NCBI GenBank assembly: GCA_026418115.1
Contig: JAOABY010000007.1
Coordinates: 1 to 61,966 of the forward strand
Direction of reading: 5' to 3'
DNA from: Spirochaetaceae bacterium
GTDB taxonomy: Bacteria > Spirochaetota > Spirochaetia > Treponematales > Rectinemataceae
Length of the DNA: 61,966 nucleotides
Positions 43,224 to 51,699 of the stretch are shown piece after piece; the stretch's first letter is position 1; every line of letters begins with the position of its first letter. Both the position numbers and the translations under genes were made by a program. Below the pieces are notes generated by a model. That model was not told the origin of the DNA and did no database searches. It worked only from the letters and a program-made list of their open reading frames with translations.

Positions 43224-44765
43224 TCAGTCCTGTGGCTTCCATATCACATCGAGCACGGTGCCATCCCTGTATTCAACGACCGCAACAGGTTCATCGGTAA
43301 TCGGCAGAGGATCCGGTTCGCCAGTGATCGAGTAGGCAAGGTCGCGCAGCTCTTTGATGTCCATGACAGGCAATCTGGCTTTCATGAGATTTTCTCTCAG
43401 GTCCTCTCGTGATGGATGGACTGCAATGCCACGGTCGGTGACAATCACATCAACAGTCTCTCCGGGGGTGCAGATGGTCTGTACACGATCGGTGACGATG
43501 GGAAGGCGTCCTCGTATGAGTGGCGTCGTAATAATGGTACAGCGCGCGCCTGCCGAAGCGTCGGGGTGTCCTCCGACAGCTCCCATGATGGTGCCATGAG
43601 AATCGGTGATCACATTCACATTGAAGTCGACATCAACTTCGGTTGCGCCGAGTACCACATAATCGAGATGGTTGACCATGGCCCCCTTGTTCCAGGGATT
43701 GGCGTAGTGGTCAACATCGTACTCCTGATGCCGTGGATTGTCGCGGAGCGACTGGATTGCACGGGCATCGAAGCTCTGCGTGTCGAAAAGCGTCTGAATG
43801 ATACCTTCGTCGAGCAGATCGCAGAAAGGTCCCGGTATGCCACCGATTGCGAAACTTGCTGTAATCCTGTCACGCAGCATGATGTCCCGCAGGTAACGGC
43901 CGGCGGCTACGGATGCAGCGCCTGCCCCAAGCTGCATGGAGAATCCTTCGCGGTAATAGCCTGCTGTCTCGATGACCCGCGCGGTGAGTTTTGCGAGCAG
44001 CAGGTCTCTGGGATTGGTGGTGATACGCAGTGCTCCAGATGAGATCCCACGTGGATCCCCGATGGAGGAGACCGGCACGATGTAGTCAACCAGGTGCTGG
44101 GGAATGCTCACTGGACAGAGTGCGCCTTCCACCAGATGGTCAGTGACGGCAATTACCGTATCCGCATAGCGCGCATCTACCATGGCATAGCCAAGCGAAC
44201 CACAGGCCGCAGGGCCTTCGATGCCATTGATGTTGCCCATGCGGTCGCAGGCTGGGGCTGCAAGAAAAGCAACATCAATGTGCAGTTCTCCGCTTGTAAT
44301 GGCTCGAGCGCGACCCCCATGCGGCCTCAGAATGGTCATTTCCTGCAGTCTGTGGGTGGTGAGGTAGGCGCCAAGTCTCCCCCGTGCTCCTGAACATTGC
44401 GCAGCAACTATCACCCCCGATTCAAAATAGGGGATGAGATCATCGTTTGCATCCAGAAATGAGCTTGGGGCAAGCCTGAGGTTGCGGAATCCCATTGCAG
44501 CGATGGTCTGCATCACCATATTCATGACACGGTCGCCATTGCGAAGGGCATGGTGGAAGGAAATGGTCATCCCGTCCTTCAGACCGGATGCTTCGATGGC
44601 TTCCTCAAGGGATGCGAGCACTTTGGAGGTGCCTGGTCTGAAAGCCTTGATCTTCTGGCCGGCACGGCGACCATCAGGTACGGTTGCAAAAGGTCCGGCA
44701 TAGGGCCGGATGTCTCGATAGCCGGGAAGTGTATCGGGGATGAATCGGCCAGCAGCATTAATCAT
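43224..44765 (-). CDS. citF: Citrate lyase alpha subunit (citrate:acetyl-ACP transferase)
   Basis: 513 residues from the ATG at 44765 (AGGAGG upstream). CoA-transferase fold characteristic of CitF: KAFRPGTSKVLASLEEAIEASG near 40, TISFHHALRNGDRVMN, GMGNINGIEGPAACGSLGYAM-type block near 175 and GHPDASAGARCTII near 400. It swaps acetate for citrate on the acyl carrier. Overlaps citE by 8 nt. Confidence 0.95.
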   Translation of the reverse strand: MINAAGRFIPDTLPGYRDIRPYAGPFATVPDGRRAGQKIKAFRPGTSKVLASLEEAIEASGLKDGMTISFHHALRNGDRVMNMVMQTIAAMGFRNLRLAPSSFLDANDDLIPYFESGVIVAAQCSGARGRLGAYLTTHRLQEMTILRPHGGRARAITSGELHIDVAFLAAPACDRMGNINGIEGPAACGSLGYAMVDARYADTVIAVTDHLVEGALCPVSIPQHLVDYIVPVSSIGDPRGISSGALRITTNPRDLLLAKLTARVIETAGYYREGFSMQLGAGAASVAAGRYLRDIMLRDRITASFAIGGIPGPFCDLLDEGIIQTLFDTQSFDARAIQSLRDNPRHQEYDVDHYANPWNKGAMVNHLDYVVLGATEVDVDFNVNVITDSHGTIMGAVGGHPDASAGARCTIITTPLIRGRLPIVTDRVQTICTPGETVDVIVTDRGIAVHPSREDLRENLMKARLPVMDIKELRDLAYSITGEPDPLPITDEPVAVVEYRDGTVLDVIWKPQD

Positions 44766-45654
44766 TGAGATCCTCCTGTGGCACAAGCCCGGCAGCGACG
44801 GCATGCGCGAGGGTTCGGCGTGCCCGTATGATCATGGGTGCGTCGATCATCTTGCCATCAACCGCAACGACTCCAGCCTTTCGCGCCATGGCTTCGCGAT
44901 AGGCTTTCAGAATACGCTGTGCGCTCTGGATTTCCTTCTCGGAAGGCGTAAATACCCGATGTACCAGCTCGATCTGGCGTGGATGCACACAGGATTTGCC
45001 GTCGAAGCCAAGCTGTCTGGCGAGCTCGGTTTCACGTATGAAGCCTTCCTCGTCCTGCAGATCCGAGAAGACCGAATCGATCGGGCTGATATCCGCTTCC
45101 CGGGCTGCATAGACAATCATGCTTCTTGCAGCAAACAGTTCAGCGCCATCCTTGGTTTTGGTTGTCTTGAGTGAGGTGGCGAAGTCCTCACCGCCGATGG
45201 CGAGGGCCATCATCCGTGGGCTTGCGCTCGCAATTTCGAATGCATTCCGAAGTCCCCGTGGTGATTCAATAGCCGCCATGAGCCGGATTGAGCCTTCAGG
45301 GAAGCCGTACCTGCGTTCGGCCTTGGTGACGATGTCATCAATGCGCTTGATTTCTTCGGCTTCTTCGCATTTGGGGAGGCGAATGAAATCCGGTCGGGCA
45401 GGCAGTATTGCTGCCAGATCATCGAAACCCCACGGCGTGGAAATATGATTGATACGTACACCCACCTCGCAGGGATAGCGGATCGTTGCAAGTGCATTGC
45501 GAACAAGAATCCGGGCCGCATCCTTTTCGTGGATGGATACGGCATCCTCGAGATCGAAAATGAGACTGTCTGCGCCATAGATGCCGGCATGCTGGAGAAG
45601 TCCGGGGTTGTTCCCTGGTGCAAAGAGCATGGCGCGTCTGAGTGATTCATGCAT
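44758..45654 (-). CDS. citE: Citrate lyase beta subunit (citryl-ACP oxaloacetate-lyase)
   Basis: 298 residues from the ATG at 45654 (AAGGAG 8 nt upstream). TIM-barrel HpcH/CitE family: RAMLFAPGNNPGLLQHAGIYGAD, FDLEDAVSIHEKD, VRINHISTPWG, AAIESPRGL and GGEDFATSL. It cleaves citryl-ACP into acetyl-ACP and oxaloacetate. It overlaps citD upstream and citF downstream by 8 nt each, which suggests tightly linked subunit production. Confidence 0.95.
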   Translation of the reverse strand: MHESLRRAMLFAPGNNPGLLQHAGIYGADSLIFDLEDAVSIHEKDAARILVRNALATIRYPCEVGVRINHISTPWGFDDLAAILPARPDFIRLPKCEEAEEIKRIDDIVTKAERRYGFPEGSIRLMAAIESPRGLRNAFEIASASPRMMALAIGGEDFATSLKTTKTKDGAELFAARSMIVYAAREADISPIDSVFSDLQDEEGFIRETELARQLGFDGKSCVHPRQIELVHRVFTPSEKEIQSAQRILKAYREAMARKAGVVAVDGKMIDAPMIIRARRTLAHAVAAGLVPQEDLND

Positions 45655-45946
45655 TGCCTGGCTCCTTGTCGGCTGGTGCGGTCGCACGAGCGATTGCGGT
45701 TTCGATGCGTGCTTCGATGGCGTAATCGAGCGCACCCCGATCCTGGATATGTACTTCTGCATCCTGAATATCGGCCTGCTGCAGATGCCGGGTCACAATC
45801 GAGGTAATGCGTCTGCCGAACTGCTTCTGGACAGGGCTTTCAAGAGAGATGACGATGCCTTTCCCCGGCTCGCCAGGTGCGATCATGATCAGAATATCGC
45901 TCGATTCCAGTGTACCCGCCTGTGCGGGGCGTTGGATCAGGGCCAT
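45647..45946 (-). CDS. citD: Citrate lyase gamma subunit (acyl carrier protein)
   Basis: 99 residues. The conserved AGTLESSD places the prosthetic-group serine at 15, corresponding to Ser 14 of Klebsiella CitD. GDRGALD-like segments (IQDRGALDYAIEARIETA) complete the family pattern. The carrier holds the phosphoribosyl-dephospho-CoA group made and attached by CitG and CitX encoded just upstream. GGAGG precedes the start; it overlaps citG by 10 nt. Confidence 0.95.
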   Translation of the reverse strand: MALIQRPAQAGTLESSDILIMIAPGEPGKGIVISLESPVQKQFGRRITSIVTRHLQQADIQDAEVHIQDRGALDYAIEARIETAIARATAPADKEPGNA

Positions 45947-46893
45947 AGATTTCCTCCAGATTGACGTTGCAGCGCATGGATGAACAGCGCTGCAGCAAGC
46001 ATGTCTGCAGATCCGCCGGGGCTGAGATTGCGTGAGCAGAATTCTTCATTCATGCATGCGAGAGATGCGAAATCCCTTGAAGGACTGTAGGTTCCGGCCT
46101 CAAGCTGGGCAGCTGCTCTTGTCTGGGCCCATGCCAGGCCTTCCATCCCGCCACGCGCAAGAAGACAGGTGTCTTCAAGTACTGCAATTGAAGTCAGGAG
46201 TGCCTGCATCTGTTGCGCTTCGGTTGGTGGCGATGATGGATTGCCTGTTCTGAACAGAGGCAGGAGCAGGTCAAATAGCATGGGGAAGCCATCCTCTGCC
46301 TGTCCTCGGACTCCGCGCACCTCAGCCTTTGCAAACCAGTATTTCCCATGGGTGTCTGGTACGGCCTGCTCCATGTCACGTCTGACAATGTCTGCTGCGA
46401 TTGCTCGAATGGTTTGATGGAATGCCAGATCGGAAAGGGGCGAGGGCAAGTGCGTGTTGTGCTGCATTGGATCAGTGGGGTCGGCGTCGGGATGCCCAAG
46501 GAGCCAGGCGGCTGCTGCAACACACAGGCCCAGGGTAAAAATGGCTCCCTTGTGGGTGTTGACTCCTCTGGTTACGCGATACATGGTCTGTTCAGCTGCA
46601 ATGCCTGTCGGTCGGAGCAGGGGAAGCAGTGTTGCGAGCTGCTCGCCTTCAAATTCCCATGCCGTCAGCGCGATCTCCATGAATGAGGCTCCCAGCGCGG
46701 CAGCCGATGTAAGAAAATGGGCATAGGTCATATCGCGGTGTGCGCCATTCCACGAGGGACAGACAAGACCGGGCTTCCCTTCCAGTGAAGCTTCATCCAT
46801 AAGGGCTTCAACGGCGAGAGTGGCGATGGTTCTGCAGGTGCGATGTGCTCGATCCTTTTCTGAAGTTGAACGCATCCTGCCTTGCACACTCAT
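45937..46893 (-). CDS. citG: Triphosphoribosyl-dephospho-CoA synthase
   Basis: 318 residues. CitG/MdcB family blocks GKPGLVCPSWNGAHRDM near 40, then GVNTHKGAIFTLGLC near 110, RGVRGQAEDGFP near 195, and LSPGGSADMLAAALF near the C-terminus. It builds the prosthetic-group precursor from ATP and dephospho-CoA. GGAAGGAG precedes the start. It overlaps citX as ATGA. Confidence 0.94.
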   Translation of the reverse strand: MSVQGRMRSTSEKDRAHRTCRTIATLAVEALMDEASLEGKPGLVCPSWNGAHRDMTYAHFLTSAAALGASFMEIALTAWEFEGEQLATLLPLLRPTGIAAEQTMYRVTRGVNTHKGAIFTLGLCVAAAAWLLGHPDADPTDPMQHNTHLPSPLSDLAFHQTIRAIAADIVRRDMEQAVPDTHGKYWFAKAEVRGVRGQAEDGFPMLFDLLLPLFRTGNPSSPPTEAQQMQALLTSIAVLEDTCLLARGGMEGLAWAQTRAAAQLEAGTYSPSRDFASLACMNEEFCSRNLSPGGSADMLAAALFIHALQRQSGGNLWP

Positions 46894-47534
46894 GAGAACG
46901 CTCCTTCCCGGCGGAGGCTAGCGGGGTGGCAGCCTTTACATTGTGTTAGAGCAGGCTGCCCGTCTGCCAGCTGGAGCAGGGATTCACATGCAGCTTCGAG
47001 TGTTGCGAGAGTATGTCGGTGTGATGCCATGCAGAGCTGTGCCGGCCTGCTGCAGACCAGACAGCTCCGTGGCTGCAGTTTCGGCATGCCAGGCAGTATG
47101 CACTGTTCACGATGGAGTGGCAGCAGCGTGCCATACTCACCACGCAATGGTGCGAGTACATCAATATCGAGCAGTCTGCCCCAGGCCAGGCTGTCTTCAA
47201 TACCTGCAGCGAGGTGTTTGAGCCGTTCTGCCGTGCCTTCCACAGCAGCGAGCCACACCGGACCTGCTTCATCTACGTACCAGTATTCCTCGAAAACGTG
47301 ATGGTGCTGGCGTGCGAGGGCTCTCAGACAGGCAAGGCGCCCAAGTCTTGCAGCTCGTATGTGACGAGCCGTTCGCTTGCGAGGGCCAGGAGCCACAAGG
47401 GTGAGGGAAATGACAGGAGTGCGCCACCGGACGAAAAGCTGCTCCTGCAGAGCTGCTCTCCGTTCGCGAGCCTCAAGAAGGGCGCGCCTCAATGTGTCCA
47501 GGCTTGTGCCGGTCACTTCTTCCCAATCAGCCAT
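46890..47534 (-). CDS. citX: Apo-citrate lyase phosphoribosyl-dephospho-CoA transferase
   Basis: 214 residues from the ATG at 47534 (CAGGAG upstream; ATGs at 47552 and 47558 are weaker choices). CitX traits: SLTLVAPGPRK near 40, GRLLDIDVLAP near 115 and the Cys-rich RSCLVCSRPAQLCMASHRH near 155. It transfers the prosthetic group to CitD. Slightly longer than E. coli CitX (183) because of a C-terminal extension. Confidence 0.9.
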   Translation of the reverse strand: MADWEEVTGTSLDTLRRALLEARERRAALQEQLFVRWRTPVISLTLVAPGPRKRTARHIRAARLGRLACLRALARQHHHVFEEYWYVDEAGPVWLAAVEGTAERLKHLAAGIEDSLAWGRLLDIDVLAPLRGEYGTLLPLHREQCILPGMPKLQPRSCLVCSRPAQLCMASHRHTLATLEAACESLLQLADGQPALTQCKGCHPASLRREGAFS

Positions 47535-47560
47535 CTGAGACTCCTGCGCCATGGCCATGC

Positions 47561-49072
47561 TCAGGCGCCTGCCATGCCGCCTGCTGCCTTTTTCCTGCGC
47601 TGGATGATGGGCAGCAGGAAACTTCCTACCGTAAGGATTGCCAGTACGATGGTGATGGGGTCAGAGACGAATACTGCATAGCTGCCATTCGAAATGGTCA
47701 GCGCCTGACGGAATTTCTCTTCTATCGCGCCTCCGACTATTGCACCGAGCACCATGGGTGAGGTAGGGAATCCTGTCCGTTTCATGAACAATCCCAGCAG
47801 GCCGAACGCAATGACAATGAAGAAATCGAACGTCATGTTCGAAATGCTGTAGGTGCCGAGGAATGCCAGACCAAGAATCAATGGATAGAGAATGCGTTCC
47901 GGTATCGAGAGGATTCGTACGAGGACACCGGCGAGCGGTATATTGACGACTGCAAGCACCAGGTTGCCGACGAACATCGAGGCTATGACGCCCCAGGCAA
48001 TCTGTGGCGTGCGCTCGAAGAGCAGTGGGCCGGGCTGAAGACCGAGCATCATCAAGGCTCCCAGCATGATTGCAGTCGTTCCCGAACCGGGAACTCCCAG
48101 CGTCATCATCGGGATGAGCGCACCGACACTGGCGGCGTTATTGGCAGCCTCTGGAGCCGCCAGGCCTTCCACTGCGCCCTCTCCGAACTCTTCCTTGTTT
48201 TTGGAAAGGTTCTTCTCCTGGTTATAGGCCATGATGGATGCCATGGTGGCGCCGGTGCCGGGGAGCACGCCAATGACAAAGCCCAGTGGTGTAGAGCGCA
48301 GAATGCCCGGCCAGATTCGCCTCCAGTCTTCACGGGTAATCCAGATGCGACCGAATTTCTTCTGAATCTTGGTTTTGCCCTTGCCAATTTCCTTCAGGCT
48401 TTCGAACACCTCGCCAAGCGCATAGATACCGATGATTGCTATGAGGAAATCAATGCCGCCCTGCAACTCCATGAGCCCAAATGTGAAGCGATGCACGCCG
48501 GACAGAGCATCGATACCTACCGTGGCAATCATGAGCCCGAGGAACATCGAGACAAATCCCTTGAGCACCTTGCCCTCACCTGACATCGAAGCGGTGGCTG
48601 AAAGAGCAAAGAGATAGAGCATGAGGTACTGTGCCGGGCCGAATTTGATGGCCAGCTTGGCCAGCGGTGCGGAGAGCAGCACCATGAAGATGGTCGCAAT
48701 CATGCCTCCCAGGAAGGAAGCAATGGCTGAAATCGCCAGGGCTGCTTCGGGGCGCTTCTTCTTTGTGGCGAGCGGATATCCATCCCAGCAGGCAGCGATG
48801 GCTGCACCGTCACCGGGGGTGTTGATGAGGATGGAGGATCGAGAACCACCGTACATTGCTCCATAGTAGACACCCGCCATGGTAATGAGCGCACCAACAG
48901 GCCCCATCTTGAAGGTGAGCGGCAGGAGCAATGCTACGCCGGACGCCGGGCCAATGCCTGGCAGCATGCCGATGATAGTCCCGAGCACACCACCCAGGGT
49001 GACCCACATGAGGTTGATTGGCTGCAGGGCCACACCAATGCCGATCGCAAGATTTTGCAGAATCTGTTCCAT
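47561..49072 (-). CDS. tctA: Tripartite tricarboxylate transporter, large membrane subunit TctA
   Basis: 503 residues from the ATG at 49072 (GAGGAG upstream). TctA signature GTIIGMLPGIGPASGVALLLP near 30, a repeated GVLPGTGATMASIMAYNQEK near 265 and PGSGTTAIMLGALMMLG near 355, with about 11 helices. It is the main channel for citrate-like acids. It sits between tctB and citX, linking uptake with cleavage. Confidence 0.95.
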   Translation of the reverse strand: MEQILQNLAIGIGVALQPINLMWVTLGGVLGTIIGMLPGIGPASGVALLLPLTFKMGPVGALITMAGVYYGAMYGGSRSSILINTPGDGAAIAACWDGYPLATKKKRPEAALAISAIASFLGGMIATIFMVLLSAPLAKLAIKFGPAQYLMLYLFALSATASMSGEGKVLKGFVSMFLGLMIATVGIDALSGVHRFTFGLMELQGGIDFLIAIIGIYALGEVFESLKEIGKGKTKIQKKFGRIWITREDWRRIWPGILRSTPLGFVIGVLPGTGATMASIMAYNQEKNLSKNKEEFGEGAVEGLAAPEAANNAASVGALIPMMTLGVPGSGTTAIMLGALMMLGLQPGPLLFERTPQIAWGVIASMFVGNLVLAVVNIPLAGVLVRILSIPERILYPLILGLAFLGTYSISNMTFDFFIVIAFGLLGLFMKRTGFPTSPMVLGAIVGGAIEEKFRQALTISNGSYAVFVSDPITIVLAILTVGSFLLPIIQRRKKAAGGMAGA

Positions 49073-49082
49073 GGCAAGCTCC

Positions 49083-49559
49083 TCAGAAGTCCAGGAATGG
49101 GGCAGGCGGCAGTGTGATGCCCAGCAGTCTGCTGAATGAGAAATAAATGCCGACAGCAAAGATGAGCGCGATCACGGTCGGCCACAGCATCTTCTTGCCC
49201 TTGGAAATGAAGAGCATGATGGATTCAATGAACAGGAAGGTAGAGATCATGAAGCCGAGTCTGTCGAAGAGCAGGGTGTAGAGGACGCTGGCTCCAACCA
49301 CGAAGGCTACAATCTGCCCTTCCTTTGCGATCTTGAATTGTGCCCGTTCGGCTGATCCCGTTTTCTGCTGCCTGCGGAGCTCTGTTATCAGCAGCACGAC
49401 AGCCAGGATAGCCATGCCGGCAGCAATGATCAGGGGGTAGATGCGCGGCTCCCACGGATCACCGAACATTGCCTCAGGCAGATTGAGCGCACCAATGCCA
49501 TATGCAATCGCCAGCACCAGATAGAACAGATCGGCGATCACCTGCAGTGTGAGCACCAT
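49083..49559 (-). CDS. tctB: Tripartite tricarboxylate transporter, small membrane subunit TctB
   Basis: 158 residues with four helices and the TctB features GDPWEPRIYPLIIAAGMAIL near the second helix and a long cytoplasmic loop around 70. Ten nt before tctA; GGAGG precedes the start. Confidence 0.9.
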   Translation of the reverse strand: MVLTLQVIADLFYLVLAIAYGIGALNLPEAMFGDPWEPRIYPLIIAAGMAILAVVLLITELRRQQKTGSAERAQFKIAKEGQIVAFVVGASVLYTLLFDRLGFMISTFLFIESIMLFISKGKKMLWPTVIALIFAVGIYFSFSRLLGITLPPAPFLDF

Positions 49560-49597
49560 GAAAACCTCCAGTAGAGATCAGGAAAATCGTAAGGAAA

Positions 49598-49662
49598 CGC
49601 CCTGGCATCATGCCAGGGCGTCACTGGAATCCAGCCACGTCAACCTTACGGCATGGATTCCA
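49598..49662 (-). promoter_or_regulatory. Two strong stem-loops between tctC and tctB
   Basis: CGCCCTGGCA (49598-49607) pairs with TGCCAGGGCG (49611-49620) over 10 bp with a 3-nt loop. TGGAATCCA (49625-49633) pairs with TGGATTCCA (49654-49662) over 9 bp. They fill the 110-nt gap after the binding-protein gene and would limit read-through or protect tctC mRNA. Confidence 0.75.
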
Positions 49663-49669
49663 TCAGTCG

Positions 49670-50665
49670 TCATTTCACGAGAATACCGATTTCCTCGAAT
49701 ATTTCGGTATATTCTTCATTCACCTTGTCGAGGAAGGCCTTGAATTCAGGCTGATCCATGTAGGCCGGGGTCCAAGACTGCTCAGCCATGATCTTCTTCC
49801 AGGTCTCGGTCTTGACCATCTTTGCAAGTGCGTCACGCCAGTAGTTCACTGCATATTCGGGCATTTCGGGCGGTCCGAAGAGACCGCGCCAGTTGGAGAA
49901 CTCGACATCGATACCCTGTTCCTTCATGGTAGGATAGGTAGCGACGATGCCGGTACCTATGCGCTGGCTTGCCGTAATGCCCAGACAGCGTACATCACCC
50001 GATTCCACAAGACCGCGGAGGCTGGCAATGTCAGAGGAGAGTACATCGATAAAGCCGCCCATGAGCTGGGTCGGGCCGGTGCCATCCTGGAAGGCAATGT
50101 ACTGGATCTTGCGCAGGTCCTTGATGCCATATGCTTTCGCAACATAGAGGAACACGATGTGGTCCATGGAGCCTGCTGCAGAACCGCCGCCGATTTTCAC
50201 CGAGCCGGGATTGGCCTTGATGGCATCGAGGACTTCCTTCATGGTCTTGTACTTGCTGTTCTTGGAGACGTAGAAGGCTCCATAGTCCGCAATGAGGCGT
50301 GCCAGAGGAGTGGTGTCCTTGTAGCCGAACTTTGAGGTGCCATTCAGCTTGATGAAGAGGAGGGGAGGAGAGTAGACGGAGATGAGATCATCGGCACCTT
50401 TCTTGGTCTGCATGTAGGCCAGGTTGATACCGCCGCCTCCGCCGGTGCGATTGGTTACAGGCATCGGAACTGAGACAATCTTTTCATCTGCGAGTGCCTT
50501 TGCAACCATGCGGATAGTGGTATCCCATCCACCGCCGGCGCCGGATGGAGCGACGAATTCCATAGGCTTGTTCGGATAGTTTGCCGGAGCCTTCTGTGCA
50601 AAGGCTGCACCGGCACATGACAGCAGCAGGCAGGCTGCTGCGATCGTTTTGCTGAACCGTGTCAT
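49670..50665 (-). CDS. tctC: Tripartite tricarboxylate transporter substrate-binding protein TctC
   Basis: 331 residues with a signal peptide (LLSCAGAAFA) and the Bug/TctC blocks NYPNKPMEFVAPSGAGGGWDTTIRM (about 30-55), NRTGGGGGINLAYM and AGSMDHIV. It probably binds citrate in the periplasm, judging from the cit genes downstream. A strong AGAGGAGG site precedes the start. Confidence 0.94.
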   Translation of the reverse strand: MTRFSKTIAAACLLLSCAGAAFAQKAPANYPNKPMEFVAPSGAGGGWDTTIRMVAKALADEKIVSVPMPVTNRTGGGGGINLAYMQTKKGADDLISVYSPPLLFIKLNGTSKFGYKDTTPLARLIADYGAFYVSKNSKYKTMKEVLDAIKANPGSVKIGGGSAAGSMDHIVFLYVAKAYGIKDLRKIQYIAFQDGTGPTQLMGGFIDVLSSDIASLRGLVESGDVRCLGITASQRIGTGIVATYPTMKEQGIDVEFSNWRGLFGPPEMPEYAVNYWRDALAKMVKTETWKKIMAEQSWTPAYMDQPEFKAFLDKVNEEYTEIFEEIGILVK

Positions 50666-50752
50666 TGCGGATCCTCCTCTCGGATAGGGTCCTCGCGCTG
50701 AAGCGCAGGTACCCTGATTCTCTCTTCAGCATAGTTGCATTTCGGGAATTTG

Positions 50753-50775
50753 GGTAATACTTTGTTTGTATTGCC
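50753..50775. promoter_or_regulatory. LysR-type dyad between tctC and its regulator
   Basis: GGTAATAC (50753-50760) and GTATTGCC (50768-50775) are inverted with one mismatch around a 7-nt centre, giving ATAC-N7-GTAT with the T-N11-A pattern of LysR sites. It is 46 bp before the lysR ATG and 78 bp before tctC, overlapping a weak TTACCC -35 for tctC. Confidence 0.6.
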
Positions 50776-50820
50776 GGCCATAGGCGGGCCATATGGGAAG
50801 GGAGACCAGAGGGAATCTTC

Positions 50821-51699
50821 ATGGAAGAACGTGACTGGAGGATTCTGGATACTCTGTACAAGGAACAGAGCATCTCAAAGGCTGCCAAGCTGCTCTACAT
50901 ATCACAGCCAGCGTTGACGGCGCGTATTCACCAGATCGAGCAGGATCTAGGTTCGACATTGATGATCCGTACCAGCAAGGGAGTACGCTTCACACCCCAG
51001 GGTGAGTTTGTCGCCAGAAAAGCCAGAGACATGCTCAGGGAATTCGCGTCTATCCGCGAGCACCTGCAGGCGATGGGGGAGGAACTCTCCGGCACGCTCA
51101 GAATTGCCGCCTCACAATTCATGATGAAATATGTCTTGCCGGAGCTGCTGCGACAATTCAAGGACATATGTCCGGCTGTGGAATTCAATCTGATGTCTGC
51201 GTGGAGCAAGGATGTCTATGGTATTGTGCGATGCCGCGATGCTCATGTCGGTTTCGTGCTCGATACCCTGGAATGGGAGGAAGAGCGGTTCCGGCTGTTC
51301 GATGATCCCATGTGCGTGGTGAGCACACAGGAGATCAGACTCGTGGATCTTCCGGACCTTCCGCGAATCGAATTCCATACCAATCCTTCAAATAAGGCAG
51401 TGCTCGATCGGTGGTGGCAGAGCAATTTCGAAAGACCTCCCCGCATTGCGATGGTAGTGGACATCCTCGATACCTGCCATGAGATGGTCCGCCATGGTCT
51501 GGGGTATGCCATTCTGCCCCGGATGATCGTAGCCCGGGATCCCCTGCTGCATCTTATCGAGTTGAGGGATGCAGAAGGCCGGCCCCTTGAGAGGACCGGC
51601 TGGATGGTGTACAGCGCGAAATCTGCAGCCGAACTGCCAATTGTCGAACGTTTTGTCGAATTCGTAAAGGCGATCGACCTTCAGCAGCTGCTTGCCTAG
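50821..51699 (+). CDS. LysR-family regulator of the citrate operon
   Basis: 292 residues. HTH at 4-60 (ILDTLYKEQSISKAAKLLYISQPALTARI) and a two-lobe effector domain. It is divergent from tctC, so it probably senses citrate or a related acid and activates tct-cit transcription. It ends by overlapping the convergent antiporter gene by 4 nt (TAG/CTA). Confidence 0.92.
   Translation: MEERDWRILDTLYKEQSISKAAKLLYISQPALTARIHQIEQDLGSTLMIRTSKGVRFTPQGEFVARKARDMLREFASIREHLQAMGEELSGTLRIAASQFMMKYVLPELLRQFKDICPAVEFNLMSAWSKDVYGIVRCRDAHVGFVLDTLEWEEERFRLFDDPMCVVSTQEIRLVDLPDLPRIEFHTNPSNKAVLDRWWQSNFERPPRIAMVVDILDTCHEMVRHGLGYAILPRMIVARDPLLHLIELRDAEGRPLERTGWMVYSAKSAAELPIVERFVEFVKAIDLQQLLA

Noticed and set aside
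42056-43300. Plus-strand frame opposite citC
   Set aside because: No ribosome site; citC on the minus strand is supported by its ATP-binding motif and operon place.
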